Shown here: positions 27,278 to 37,454 of the stretch, piece after piece
Position numbering within the stretch: the stretch's first letter is position 1
How the letters are laid out: each line of letters opens with the position of its first letter
Assembly (NCBI RefSeq): GCF_000019665.1
Contig: NC_010794.1
Location: 310,001 to 374,000, forward strand
Origin: Methylacidiphilum infernorum V4
GTDB lineage: Bacteria > Verrucomicrobiota > Verrucomicrobiia > Methylacidiphilales > Methylacidiphilaceae
Reading direction: 5' to 3'
Length of the DNA stretch: 64,000 nucleotides
Notes under the pieces: model-generated
What the model saw: only the letters and a program-made list of their open reading frames with translations
The model's database searches: none
Told to the model about the DNA's origin: nothing
Program-made: the position numbers and the translations under genes

Positions 27278-30121
27278 ATGGGAAACGGATTCATCTCCAT
27301 CAAGGGAGCCAAAGAACATAATTTAAAGAATATCTCTTTAAGGATTCCCAAGAACTCTTTTACGGTTATTACCGGGGTCAGTGGATCGGGGAAATCTTCC
27401 CTGGCTTTTGATACTCTCCATGCTGAAGCCCAGAGGAGATACATGGAAAGTCTTTCGGTCTATTCTCGGCAATTTTTGGAACAGTTTGAAAAACCTCAAC
27501 TGGATGCCCTTGAAGGAATAATCCCCAGTATCGCCATTGAACAAAAAACCTCGAAAGGTTCTCCTCGCTCTACTGTGGCTACACTCACCAATATTTACGA
27601 GTATCTGAAACTTCTCTTTGCCCACTTGGGGGAGCCCCACCACCCCATTACGGGAAAAAAACTCAAAAGATACACGATTGAAGAGATGGCTACCGAGCTT
27701 CTGTCCTTGGCTCCCCAGAGTTCCGTCATGCTTTTGGCATCCTTGGTTAAGAATGAAAAGCAAAAGCTTAACCATCTATTGGAGCAGGTTCAAAAGGAAG
27801 GCTTTTTAAGAGTGAGGATCGCAGGCAAAGTGATGGAAATCGAGCAGGCCCTAGAGCTTCCTTCAGAAGAGCCCCCCTCGGTAGAGATCGTCATCGATAG
27901 AATTCGGATTGAGCCTGATATCAAAAGTCGGCTTTATGATTCTTTGGAGCTTGCTTTAAGGGTAGGCAAAGGAGTGGTTCGAGCGGTTGTCCAGGAGAAG
28001 GATTCGGGAAAAGAGGTTGAACTGGTGATGAGCAACCTCCACTACGATCCTGAAACAGGCTATCTTTTTGAAGATCTCAGCCCAAAACACTTTTCCTACA
28101 ATTCTCCTTGGGGAGCTTGTCCCCACTGCCACGGCCTGGGTACGGAACTCGACTTTGACCCCGCCCTGATCGTTCCTGATCCCTCTGTCCCTTTGGGAGA
28201 AAACCCTTTTGCTCCCTGGGAGAAGATGGGAAGGGGATTAAAGGAGCTGTTGGTTGAAGAGTTGCTTGAACAAGCTTCTTTTTATGGAGAGTCTTTTGAT
28301 AAGAGCTGGGAAGATTGTTCCGAGGAATTTAAAAAGGTCATTCTTTACGGTTCTTCTGCTTCAAATATAAAGAAAAAGAAAGGAAGCTTGCCGAAACCTT
28401 ATGAAGGAGTCATTCCCTCCTTAAGGAGAATGTTTAAGGAAAGCAGCTCGGCACTGATCCGGTCCCGGCTCAAGGAGTTTTTGTTTGCGGTTCCCTGCGA
28501 GGTTTGCCAAGGCCAAAGGCTCAACCCCGATGCCTTGGCGGTAACCATAGAAATTGAAGGTTGGCCGCCGATGAATATCGCCCAGACGATGAATTTGACC
28601 GTGACGGAAGCCTTGGGCTGGACTCTCAGTTTGTTGAGTAGGCATAAAGAAAACAAAGGAGCAACGGAAATCCTTTCCGGGCTCGTGAGTCGGCTTGAAA
28701 ACCTCGTAGAACTCGGATTGGGCTACCTCGAGTTAAACCGGCAAGCTTCTACCCTTTCAGGAGGGGAATCCCAAAGGGTAAGACTCGCTTCCCAACTTTC
28801 GGGGGAACTCACCGGTTTGCTTTACGTCTTGGATGAGCCCAGCATCGGTCTTCATCCCAGGGATACGGCCAAGTTGGTCAAGTTGATTAAGAAACTCAAG
28901 CAATTAGGAAATACCGTCATCGTGGTCGAGCATGACGAGTACACCATAAGGGAGGCCGATACGATTGTAGAACTGGGACCGGGGGCGGGACCAAAAGGAG
29001 GCAATGTCGTTGCATGGGGATCGATTGAAGAGGTGTTGAAAACGAAGGAGTCTTTAACCGGGGCCTACTTGAGGGGGGAACGTTCTATTCCGGTTCCTTC
29101 AAGGCGAAGAAAGCCGGGAAAAAAGTTCATTCGACTTTACGGGGTGAGGGAACATAACCTCAAAAACATCGATGTGGCTTTCCCTGTTGGGCTATTGAGT
29201 TGTGTTACGGGGGTGAGTGGCTCGGGAAAAAGCACGCTTGTGAACGACGTGTTGGCTAAGATTTTTTTAAACCGGTTGCAGGATCCTCGAGTTGAACCCG
29301 GAGCTTTTGATAAAATCGAGGGACTTTCTTGGATAAAAAGAGTCGTCATCGTCGACCAATCCCCTATAGGCCGATCGATGCGGTCCAATCCTGCCAGTTT
29401 TATCGGGGCTTTAGCTCATATTAGGGAGCTTTTTGCAAAGTTGCCAAAGTCCAAGGTATTGGGCTTTTCAGCTTCCCGTTTCAGTTTTAACATCCCCGGG
29501 GGAAGATGCGAGCGATGCAAGGGCGAAGGGGTCATTGAGCTGGAAATGGCTTTTCTTCCCCCCGTATATGAAACCTGTGAAGCTTGCCAAGGGAAAAGGT
29601 TTAACCGAGAGACCCTTGAAGTCACTTACCGGGGGAAGAATATAGCCGATATCCTGGAGATGACGATCGAGGAAGGATCAGTTTTTTTTAAAAACATTCC
29701 ACCTCTGTTTGAAAAGCTTCAAATCATGGAAGAAGTGGGGCTTGGATACCTAAAACTGGGCCAACCCGCTTCTACCCTTTCGGGGGGAGAGGCCCAGAGA
29801 ATCAAATTGGCGACGGAGTTGCTGAAAGGATCGGAGGGAAATACCCTTTACATCCTTGATGAACCAACCACCGGCCTTCATTTTGCGGATATAGAGCTCT
29901 TGTTGAACCTCTTGCATCGTCTCGTGGACAAGGGCAACACGGTTATCGTGATCGAACATAATCTTGAGGTGGTCAAGTCGGCCGATTATGTTATAGACTT
30001 AGGACCGGAAGGGGGAACCGGAGGGGGAAAAATTATCGCCGCAGGGACTCCCGAAGAGGTGGCAAAAACAAAAGCGAGTTGGACTGGTCAATATCTCAGG
30101 TCATTACTGGACGGAAAATGA
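27278..30121 (+). CDS. uvrA: UvrABC excinuclease subunit A
   Basis: This 947-residue protein is full length for UvrA. It has two ABC ATPase modules: Walker A GVSGSGKSSLAFD (about 32) and GVSGSGKSTLVND (about 645), and signatures LSGGESQRVRLAS and LSGGEAQRIKLAT. Zinc sites are CPHCHG...CEVC and CERCKGEG...CEAC. It recognises damaged DNA and loads UvrB for nucleotide excision repair. The stop overlaps the start of the following TPR gene by ATGA. Nothing appears missing. Confidence 0.97.
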   Translation: MGNGFISIKGAKEHNLKNISLRIPKNSFTVITGVSGSGKSSLAFDTLHAEAQRRYMESLSVYSRQFLEQFEKPQLDALEGIIPSIAIEQKTSKGSPRSTVATLTNIYEYLKLLFAHLGEPHHPITGKKLKRYTIEEMATELLSLAPQSSVMLLASLVKNEKQKLNHLLEQVQKEGFLRVRIAGKVMEIEQALELPSEEPPSVEIVIDRIRIEPDIKSRLYDSLELALRVGKGVVRAVVQEKDSGKEVELVMSNLHYDPETGYLFEDLSPKHFSYNSPWGACPHCHGLGTELDFDPALIVPDPSVPLGENPFAPWEKMGRGLKELLVEELLEQASFYGESFDKSWEDCSEEFKKVILYGSSASNIKKKKGSLPKPYEGVIPSLRRMFKESSSALIRSRLKEFLFAVPCEVCQGQRLNPDALAVTIEIEGWPPMNIAQTMNLTVTEALGWTLSLLSRHKENKGATEILSGLVSRLENLVELGLGYLELNRQASTLSGGESQRVRLASQLSGELTGLLYVLDEPSIGLHPRDTAKLVKLIKKLKQLGNTVIVVEHDEYTIREADTIVELGPGAGPKGGNVVAWGSIEEVLKTKESLTGAYLRGERSIPVPSRRRKPGKKFIRLYGVREHNLKNIDVAFPVGLLSCVTGVSGSGKSTLVNDVLAKIFLNRLQDPRVEPGAFDKIEGLSWIKRVVIVDQSPIGRSMRSNPASFIGALAHIRELFAKLPKSKVLGFSASRFSFNIPGGRCERCKGEGVIELEMAFLPPVYETCEACQGKRFNRETLEVTYRGKNIADILEMTIEEGSVFFKNIPPLFEKLQIMEEVGLGYLKLGQPASTLSGGEAQRIKLATELLKGSEGNTLYILDEPTTGLHFADIELLLNLLHRLVDKGNTVIVIEHNLEVVKSADYVIDLGPEGGTGGGKIIAAGTPEEVAKTKASWTGQYLRSLLDGK

Positions 30122-32646
30122 GAAAAAGGACTTTAAAAATTTTTCTTTTCTTTTGTTCTTTCATCGGCTGTTGCTTGGGCAGCACGGTAGGAAGTCCGGA
30201 AGAAGCTCTATTCGAACAGATCAAGGAAGCCATGGATGATAGCCTATTGAGCCGGACTATCGATTTGTCCAGGGAATTTGAAAATAGTTATCCCCATTCG
30301 GTCTATCTTCCTTCGGTTTGCATTCTCCATGCCGAAGCCTTGTATTTTCAGGCCAAATACGAGGAATTGATCGCTTTTTTATCCCAGAAAACGGTTTCTC
30401 AATTTTCTTTTGAAGAGCTGGGGAAGGAAGCTTTTTGGAAAGCCGAGGCCTACCGGGCACTGGAAAAGTGGCCGGAGGCCGTCACCGAGTATGAAATCGC
30501 CGAAAAACACCTTCTGGATAGCTCTCTTCTTGAGAAAGTTTGGCTGCGGAAAGGATTTTGTCTGTGGCAGGAGGGAAAGGTCCAGCTGGCTAAAGAGGTG
30601 CTCAATCAGCTGCTCCATTCCAAGAATCCCGCCTTTTGTGCCGAAGCCTTGTTGATCCTGGGCAAGATCGCTTTAAACCTGGGCAAGGAAGAGGAAGCCA
30701 AGGAATATTTTCAATCTGTCATAGCTCAAGGGGCCTACTTGGCTCAGGCTGTCGAGGCTAAGTATTGGATTGGGTTGTTGTTGGAGCGGAGCCATCCTCA
30801 AGAGGCGGTTCCCTACTTTGAGTTTGTCGTGGATAACGCCAGTTTTTCCAGGGATCTGACCGTTCTGGGTTTTCTTGAATTGGGGAAAACCTATCTTGCC
30901 TTGGACGAATCGGGAAAGGCGATGCTCTCTTTTGAAAAGGGTTTAAGTATGTGTCTAAAAGAAAATTATCAGCTTCTTTTCGTAAAGTATTACCTGGGTG
31001 CGGCTATTTTGCAGAACCGACTTAACGAAGCCAGGCAGAAGCTATTTTCTATGTTCCCCTTTGAAAAAGAATCCCGGATGGGAGCGTGGGTCAGGTTCAT
31101 TGAAGCCGAGGAAGAAGCCAGGAATGAACAGTATGATTTTGCTCTGCTTCTGCTCGATCAACTGCTCGTTGACGAGTCCTTGTTAGGGAAGAGTAAACAG
31201 GTGGAATACACCCTGGGCAGAATTTATTATAACATGGGCTCAAAGGATGCTGCGGAGAAAAATTTCTTAAAGGCTTTGGCTTCTACCGACCCGGATGTTA
31301 GCGAACATGCGTCATTTTATCTCGGGCTGATCGAATATGACAAATCCAAGTATGCAGAAAGCGCGGACAGGTTTGCCGAGGCATTCCAAAAGCAGGGCAA
31401 ACTCGAAGAGGAGGCCTTGTTCAACGTGCTGCTTTCGAAAGCAAAAATGCACAAGGTAGATGACTTTCTTAAAGCTAAAGAAGCCTTTATTTTAAAGTAT
31501 CCTTCCAGCCGTTTTATCCCGGAAATTTACCTTGCAGAAGCTGATCTTTGGGAAGAACTCGGTCAAGTTGACAATGCGATCGGGATCGTTGAAAAATCGC
31601 TTTCCGATCCCTTTGTAAATCGGGGTAAGCCTGTCTTGCTTTTGAAACTGGGAAGACTCTTTTTAAAACAGGGGAAATATCCCGAGGCTACAGAAGCCTT
31701 TTTGAAGCTTTCCCATGACTATCCTACTGATAGGCTAGTTCCCGAGGCACTCTACCTTGCTGCCTTTTCTGATTACCTGGCTGGAAAGATAGGCTTGCAT
31801 ACGGCAAGGGAAAAAATGTTGGATTTATTGAAAAAATACCCTTCGGAGCCCATCGCTCCAAAAGCCCTGTTCTCGGCTGCCGAGTATGCTTACAACGAGG
31901 CGGATTTTTATGGGGCAAGATGGCTTTTTGAAGAAGTGCCCAAGGAATATCCAAGCAGTGAACTCGCAGACCAAGCCTATTATTGGGCCGCCAAGTCGGC
32001 TATCGAGTGCAAAGATCTTTCGGGGGCCCTGCTGCTTCTTGAAAAAATACCGGAAAATTCTCCTATAAAATCCGAAGCCCGGCTTTTGCAGGGTAAAATC
32101 TATTTTGACCAGAGCCAATATGCAGCGGCCATTTCCCTTTTTGATGGTGTTTTGGACAAAGAAAAGGGGGGAAAACTCCACGTTTTGGCTTTGTTGAGAA
32201 AGGCCGATTCGCTTTTTGCCCAGGCAGCAAAAGAAAAGAAATACTTCCTTGATGCCTGCACGATTTATGCTTCTATCCTCAAGGACGATTCGGCCGATCC
32301 TGAAGAAAGGGATGAAGCTGCGTTTAAATGTGCCGTCTGCCTCCAAAAATCCGGAAGGATAGATGATGCTTTAGCCTCTTACTTGGCCGTTTTAGACGGG
32401 AGAATAGGTCGTCTCAAGGAAGAAACCGAAAAACAAAAGGATGTGCAGCGAAACGATTTTCCCGAGTTTTATTGGAGAATTAAGGCGGGCGTTGAAGCTG
32501 CCCTCATCAAGGAAGATCAAAAAGATTGGTTGGGGGCCATAGCCATTTACCGCAAGTTAGAATCCCTGGGGGGACCAACCCAGCAGGAGTTTCGGGATAC
32601 GGTAGCCAGGCTAAAAAAAGATCATTTCATAAGCGAAGGGCTTTAG
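30118..32646 (+). CDS. Exported TPR-repeat protein
   Basis: This 842-residue protein begins MRKRTLKIFLFFCSFIGCCL, a signal peptide, possibly of lipoprotein type because of the Cys pair. More than ten degenerate tetratricopeptide helices follow (for example KAEAYRALEKWPEAVTEYEI and GKYPEATEAFLKLSHDYPTD). The repeat pattern with Tyr-Pro loops is like YbgF/BamD-type periplasmic adaptors. I chose ATG 30118, which overlaps the uvrA stop; a frame start at 30079 lies inside uvrA. The partner is unknown. Coupling to uvrA is positional only and need not imply a shared role. Confidence 0.82.
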   Translation: MRKRTLKIFLFFCSFIGCCLGSTVGSPEEALFEQIKEAMDDSLLSRTIDLSREFENSYPHSVYLPSVCILHAEALYFQAKYEELIAFLSQKTVSQFSFEELGKEAFWKAEAYRALEKWPEAVTEYEIAEKHLLDSSLLEKVWLRKGFCLWQEGKVQLAKEVLNQLLHSKNPAFCAEALLILGKIALNLGKEEEAKEYFQSVIAQGAYLAQAVEAKYWIGLLLERSHPQEAVPYFEFVVDNASFSRDLTVLGFLELGKTYLALDESGKAMLSFEKGLSMCLKENYQLLFVKYYLGAAILQNRLNEARQKLFSMFPFEKESRMGAWVRFIEAEEEARNEQYDFALLLLDQLLVDESLLGKSKQVEYTLGRIYYNMGSKDAAEKNFLKALASTDPDVSEHASFYLGLIEYDKSKYAESADRFAEAFQKQGKLEEEALFNVLLSKAKMHKVDDFLKAKEAFILKYPSSRFIPEIYLAEADLWEELGQVDNAIGIVEKSLSDPFVNRGKPVLLLKLGRLFLKQGKYPEATEAFLKLSHDYPTDRLVPEALYLAAFSDYLAGKIGLHTAREKMLDLLKKYPSEPIAPKALFSAAEYAYNEADFYGARWLFEEVPKEYPSSELADQAYYWAAKSAIECKDLSGALLLLEKIPENSPIKSEARLLQGKIYFDQSQYAAAISLFDGVLDKEKGGKLHVLALLRKADSLFAQAAKEKKYFLDACTIYASILKDDSADPEERDEAAFKCAVCLQKSGRIDDALASYLAVLDGRIGRLKEETEKQKDVQRNDFPEFYWRIKAGVEAALIKEDQKDWLGAIAIYRKLESLGGPTQQEFRDTVARLKKDHFISEGL

Positions 32647-33045
32647 CTGGTCTTTACGTTGGTGGTGGGCTAACAGGCTTCGGGTTAAATGGCATGGGCC
32701 TTTACTTTTCATCTTCATGCTTAATTAAAAGATTGCATTGCCATGGTTAGGCTATACTTAGCCACCCTTCATGGAAAGGGAAAAAAAACTTGCCTGGCAA
32801 CCCATCATCTCGTGAACGAGGGGAGAGACGTCCCCCTGGACAGACCTAACTTTGGTCTATCAGCTTTGCGTTGGCATGGACCCCAAGGAATTCCTGTTTC
32901 CGAAAGAGAAGGAGGGAAAAACAGGAAAGTTGGGCCTCTGCGTTCTTTTGAATTCAATTTTTGCCAAGGAGCTTGGGCGGTCCCCCTCTTTGAGTGGCAG
33001 AGAACCTTCTCTAAGCTTCGATTTATCCACTAGCCTTGATTTTTC
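32647..33045. other. Intergenic stretch, no supported gene
   Basis: Between the TPR gene and the convergent ATPase gene lie 399 nt. A plus-strand frame at 32,852-33,178 runs into the ATPase 3' end and has low-complexity Ser/Lys-rich text, so I do not call it. No clear hairpin with a T tract or known riboswitch core is visible. Confidence 0.4.
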
Positions 33046-35004
33046 TTACTCTGTCCATAAGAAATGGGGTTCCCCGGAAAGGGAGGGGACGACGAGAATT
33101 TCGGGTGAAAAACCTGCCGCCCGAAGCAGTTCTTTTTGGGGAAGCCTTACAGGAAGGCTTGCTGACAAGGAAGAATAACTTACCGATTTTTTGTCTTTGA
33201 CCGTATCGCGCACGATTTCGTAGTAAGTTTGGGGAACTTCGGAGGAAGAAGGAGGCTGTTGCTGCCGTTTTGGACGGGTCATGAATAAATGGGCTAAGGC
33301 TTCGATTTTTTCTTTAACCGCCGGTTGTTCCAAAAGATCGGGAAAGGTTGTAATGAAAAGAAGGTAAAGGGAAGCGATCTCGTTATACTTTTCCCTGTCG
33401 ATGTAAAGGAAATCGGCCCCGGAATCTTCCCTTAGGCTTTTGGGTTGACGGTAGGAAGGGTGATCGAGTGGGGGCAGCAGGTAAAGAAAACATTCTTCCT
33501 TTGCTGCTGTCCCCTTGGAAGGGGATTGGTTCCTAGCAGAAAAGCTATCTTCGGTTAATGCCCCGGAAGGAGGATCAAGACTCAACACGTAGCGTTGCAA
33601 ACCCACTTTCCAGCGGACACAAAAATAAGGGGATTGCTCGATCCTTTCTACGTTGATCCACGAAAGGGAGCCGACCGCATGGGTCAAGAACCAGCTTAGA
33701 GGAGAACGAAAAGGCAGCAAGCCTGGATTCAGCTCCAGGGCTAATTTCATCTCGACGAAAGTGGCCTCGAAATAAGAAAGCAGGGAAGAACGGGGATCTT
33801 TAAGGAGGGGTAAAATTCTTTCATAGCCGTATCTCAAAAAAGAACTAAAGGATAAAGGACCATTGTAGCCGTGGATCAGCTTTGTCAATTCCGCTTTCTT
33901 TTCTTTGTGAAGTCCTTTGATTTTATTGAGCCGGCTGTTTGCCAGTTCTTCAAGATCCTCTTTTTTTGGTTCTTCGACATAAAAAGGATGCAATAGGGGA
34001 GAGAGCCGAGGGTTAGCCCTTAGACGATTCCAAAGCTGATCGCTGCCCACGCTCAGGGTTAATGTCCCGGGTAACGAAGAGAGTTCCAAGAGATTTTCTG
34101 CCCAGCGGTCAAAAGAAAGACTATCGGTAAGGGCCTTTTCCCAGTGATCGAAAACGATTAGAAAAGGGCGGATCTTTGAAGCCAGTTTAAAGAAGTCTCT
34201 TATTTTTGTTTTTGCCAACTGTTCCCGGTCCCCAGGAACGGTTTTACAGGGGATGTCGAAAAACGAGGGGTCGGGACTGCTAAAAGGTTCTCCAAAGAAC
34301 CAGTTTTTACACATCCCTGTTATCCGTTTGTCCTGTCCAAGGATGGAAAATCCGTAAATGATTTTGATCCAGTCCCTAGGATCCTCTTCCAATGTTCCCC
34401 AACCGCTGATTTCCTTTTCCAAGTAAGGAAGGACAAACAGGAAATCTCTTTTGAGCCATTCCACCCATTCGGGAACGACTTCTTCAGGGAGAAGAGAAGT
34501 GGGGTTTTTTTTAAGAAACGCCAGAGCCGACCGGATTTTTCTAAACAGAGATTTATTTTTTTGGGCCGCTCGGCTAACCAGCTCTAGCAAAAGCCCGTAT
34601 GCCAAGGCATCGAGTTGGGTCGCTTGCCCGGGCCAACAACCCGTTGCCCCGGCCTTTTCGGGAAAAAGGAGCTCGGAGTAAAGACATTCCTGAAAGTACT
34701 GAAAAAAGCCCCTGGAGTCGAAAAGGGGAGGGAGGGAAACCAAGAAGAACTTTTGAGAAAAGTACTGGAATAAGCGGCCTACAAGGTGGCTTTTCCCCGA
34801 ACCCGCAGAAGAAGAATAGAGGACATAAATCTTTTTTTGTTCCCCTTTCATTGGAGGGGAGAAAATAGAGAGAAGCCGGGATAAGTTTTTTTTTCCTATT
34901 CCTTCAACAGGAGGGGCGATTTTTCGAGGATCCACGGCATGGGATCCAAAAAAGAGATTCCAGCCAACCGTTCGTTCTTTTCCTTTATCGAAAAAGCCGA
35001 TCAT
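33046..35004 (-). CDS. Orphan P-loop ATPase, AAA-like
   Basis: This 652-residue protein has Walker A SSSAGSGKSHLVGRLF (about 64) and a Walker B-like strand PFLIVFDHWEKAL (about 285), with LTLSVGSDQLWNRL as a possible sensor strand. The N-terminus GFFDKGKERTVGWNLFFGSH suggests a cytoplasmic protein, and the C-terminus is basic and Pro/Gln-rich. It resembles STAND or KAP-like ATPases in layout, but I cannot assign a family. It is monocistronic, convergent with the TPR gene and upstream of citrate synthase on the same strand. Function is unknown. Confidence 0.65.
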   Translation of the reverse strand: MIGFFDKGKERTVGWNLFFGSHAVDPRKIAPPVEGIGKKNLSRLLSIFSPPMKGEQKKIYVLYSSSAGSGKSHLVGRLFQYFSQKFFLVSLPPLFDSRGFFQYFQECLYSELLFPEKAGATGCWPGQATQLDALAYGLLLELVSRAAQKNKSLFRKIRSALAFLKKNPTSLLPEEVVPEWVEWLKRDFLFVLPYLEKEISGWGTLEEDPRDWIKIIYGFSILGQDKRITGMCKNWFFGEPFSSPDPSFFDIPCKTVPGDREQLAKTKIRDFFKLASKIRPFLIVFDHWEKALTDSLSFDRWAENLLELSSLPGTLTLSVGSDQLWNRLRANPRLSPLLHPFYVEEPKKEDLEELANSRLNKIKGLHKEKKAELTKLIHGYNGPLSFSSFLRYGYERILPLLKDPRSSLLSYFEATFVEMKLALELNPGLLPFRSPLSWFLTHAVGSLSWINVERIEQSPYFCVRWKVGLQRYVLSLDPPSGALTEDSFSARNQSPSKGTAAKEECFLYLLPPLDHPSYRQPKSLREDSGADFLYIDREKYNEIASLYLLFITTFPDLLEQPAVKEKIEALAHLFMTRPKRQQQPPSSSEVPQTYYEIVRDTVKDKKSVSYSSLSASLPVRLPQKELLRAAGFSPEILVVPSLSGEPHFLWTE

Positions 35005-35081
35005 TTTTCATTTTTCGTCCACTGTTTGAAGATCACAACCTTTTTTTAATTCAACGGGGACAAAAGCGGCTTTCAGTAGGT

Positions 35082-36212
35082 TCATAAGCCAGTTCTTTGC
35101 TCTATGGGAATATAAGGCATAGGCAGGGGGCCGACATACTCGGCAATGGGTCTAATCAGTCGATTGTTTGCCCTCTGTTCAAATATATGAGCACACCATC
35201 CGGCCGTTCTAGAAATCACAAAAAGAGGAGTAAATAAAAGGGTGGGAATACCAAGGAAATGATAGGTCAGTGCACTGTAAAAGTCGACATTGGGATAGAG
35301 ATGTTTTTCTTTGAACATGACTTCTTCGATCTTTTCGGCAATAGAAAATAAAACTTGGGAGCCGGTTTTAGAGGATAAATTTTTGGCCCACTGCTTGATA
35401 ATCTCCGAGCGGGGATCGCCATATTTATATACCCTGTGACCAAAGCCCATAACTTTTTCTTTCTTGGAAAGCATGGCTTTTATACCCTCTTCGGCTTCTT
35501 CAACAGAGTGAAATTTGCTTATCTGTTCCATGGCTGCTTCATCCGCTCCTCCATGCAACGGTCCTCGGAGTGCACAAATGCCTCCGGTAATGGCGGAATA
35601 AAAGTCGGAAAGGGTAGAGGTAATAACCCTGCAGGTGAATGTCGAAGCATTAAATTCATGTTCGGCGTGAAGGATTAAGGCTACGTCCAAGGCTCGTATC
35701 TGGTCTGCCGTAGCGGGATGACCGTACAAAAGATGCAAGAGGTGAGAGGCTATTGTTTTTTCGCTTTCCGAAGTGGTTTCGATTGATCCTTTCCCTTGAT
35801 GATATTGGTACCAAAACAAAAGCATGGAAGGAAGAATGGCAAGTAGCCTTTTAGCGATATGTTCCTGGGTTCTATGTCCGTCTTCGGGTTCAAGAGTTCC
35901 TAGCATGGAGCAACCCGTTCTTAAAACATCCATCGGATTGGTGTCCTGGGGAATCAACTTGAGAACGGATTGAAGGGCTGCAGGCAGTTCTCTCAAGGAG
36001 TTGAGCTGATCGATAAAGCCGCTCAGTTGGTTTCGCGTAGGGAGTCGGTTGTAGAGCAAAAGAAAAACAACTTCCTCAAAGGTCGCATTTTGAGCCAGGT
36101 CATGAATAGAATAACCTCTATAAGTCAAATCCAATCCTTCTTTGCCTACTGTACTGATAGCGGTTTTACCGGCTATGATCCCTTCAAGCCCTTCTTTAAT
36201 TGATTCGGTCAT
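35082..36212 (-). CDS. Citrate synthase (or 2-methylcitrate synthase)
   Basis: This 376-residue type II short-form enzyme condenses acetyl-CoA (or propionyl-CoA) with oxaloacetate. Catalytic motifs are visible: LHAEHEFNASTFTCR, GPLHGGADEAAM with the first catalytic His, GFGHRVYKYGDPR with the second, and YPNVDFYSALTYHFLGIP with the catalytic Asp. The length and N-terminus (GLEGIIAGKTAISTVGKEGL) fit the gltA/prpC family. With no prpB or prpD nearby, citrate synthase of the TCA cycle is more likely. It is monocistronic with a long AT-rich upstream region (36,213-36,420). Confidence 0.92.
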   Translation of the reverse strand: MTESIKEGLEGIIAGKTAISTVGKEGLDLTYRGYSIHDLAQNATFEEVVFLLLYNRLPTRNQLSGFIDQLNSLRELPAALQSVLKLIPQDTNPMDVLRTGCSMLGTLEPEDGHRTQEHIAKRLLAILPSMLLFWYQYHQGKGSIETTSESEKTIASHLLHLLYGHPATADQIRALDVALILHAEHEFNASTFTCRVITSTLSDFYSAITGGICALRGPLHGGADEAAMEQISKFHSVEEAEEGIKAMLSKKEKVMGFGHRVYKYGDPRSEIIKQWAKNLSSKTGSQVLFSIAEKIEEVMFKEKHLYPNVDFYSALTYHFLGIPTLLFTPLFVISRTAGWCAHIFEQRANNRLIRPIAEYVGPLPMPYIPIEQRTGL

Positions 36213-36420
36213 ATCCTTGTTCCTTTCTTTAAAGCTGGTTTTTTTAAAAAATAAAACAGGCTGATTATATTAAATAATAAATTTTAATAATAAAATAAAA
36301 TAATAAATATCGTTTTTCCCCTATGCAGAGGAAAGGAATTATTTTTTATGAATTGACGTTCTTTTCAAGGAAGAAAGAATTGATTTTAGTTTTTAAAACA
36401 GTTATTAAAATGCCTTGTTA

Positions 36421-37200
36421 ATGAAAAGAAGGGATTTTTTTAAAAAAGTTGCTCTTTCCATTCCCGGTTTTGCAATGGGGATGTCTTTAAAAAATGTTTT
36501 CGCCCAGTCGACACAGCCGGTTAAAAACCAAGCGGTTTCTCCTTCTTTAAACACCACCAAAAATCCCTTGGATATCGAGGTGCCTTTTGTTCATAACGGT
36601 CCGGGATTTGGCCGAAGGATTGCCGTTACTTTTGATGATGGTCCGGCACCCATTTGCACCGAAATGGTTTTAAAGGCCTTAGAGAGCCGAAAGATTCCTG
36701 CCACTTTTTTCATGTTGGGAGAGCATGTTAAAACTTATCCCTCCCTTGTTCGGGAAGTTCATGCCGCGGGTCATGAAATCGGCAATCATACTTTTAATCA
36801 TCCCCAACTTTCTAAATTGCCTGATGCCCAGGTTGAACAGCAAATTCGGGTTACCCAGGATTTGATCGTGGATGCCATTGGAAACAGACCCGTCTGGTTA
36901 AGACCTCCCTATGGCTCTTTTAGAAGATCTCAAGCGCATATCGCTTACAAGTTCAAGCTGGGAATTGCCCTATGGAATGTGGATACGAGGGATTGGACGA
37001 AGCCCGGCATTCAAAAAATTCTTGAAATCATAGAAAAAGAAACCCGTCCAGGATCTATTATCCTGATGCATGACATACATAGGGAAACGGCCCAAAATGT
37101 GGGACGCATTCTTGATTTTCTTTTGGAAAAGGAGTATGAATTCTCTACCCTTACAGGGTTTATAGGCGAGCCGTATACTCACCAAGCCGTTCCTTCATAA
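36421..37200 (+). CDS. Tat-exported polysaccharide deacetylase
   Basis: This 259-residue protein starts MKRRDFFKKVALSIPGFAMG, a twin-arginine signal. The NodB homology domain follows with all motifs: VTFDDGPAPICTEMVL (metal Asp), GHEIGNHTFNHPQL (His-x3-His) and LRPPYGSFRRSQ. It should remove N-acetyl groups from peptidoglycan or another envelope glycan in the periplasm. I chose ATG 36421 over TTG 36415 because the Tat motif then follows directly. It ends 62 nt before tRNA-Phe. Confidence 0.9.
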   Translation: MKRRDFFKKVALSIPGFAMGMSLKNVFAQSTQPVKNQAVSPSLNTTKNPLDIEVPFVHNGPGFGRRIAVTFDDGPAPICTEMVLKALESRKIPATFFMLGEHVKTYPSLVREVHAAGHEIGNHTFNHPQLSKLPDAQVEQQIRVTQDLIVDAIGNRPVWLRPPYGSFRRSQAHIAYKFKLGIALWNVDTRDWTKPGIQKILEIIEKETRPGSIILMHDIHRETAQNVGRILDFLLEKEYEFSTLTGFIGEPYTHQAVPS

Positions 37201-37262
37201 AAACCTTTGGCATTGACTTTCCTTTGTAAGCACTTTTTAATCGTATAGTTGGTTTTTGTCTT

Positions 37263-37335
<73 letters not shown>

Positions 37336-37454
37336 CTTTTTTTGGGCTTGGAGAAAAGGGGCACAAGACTCTGTTGGCCTTGCTTCTAAAAAAAAAGAGC
37401 GCCCTTATTTTTAGCCGAAGCATAAAAACCGTTCCGATATTCTGCATAGCCGAC

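Noticed and set aside
32852-33178. Plus-strand frame of 108 codons after the TPR gene
   Set aside because: It overlaps the 3' end of the ATPase gene and has no ribosome binding site or recognisable domain.
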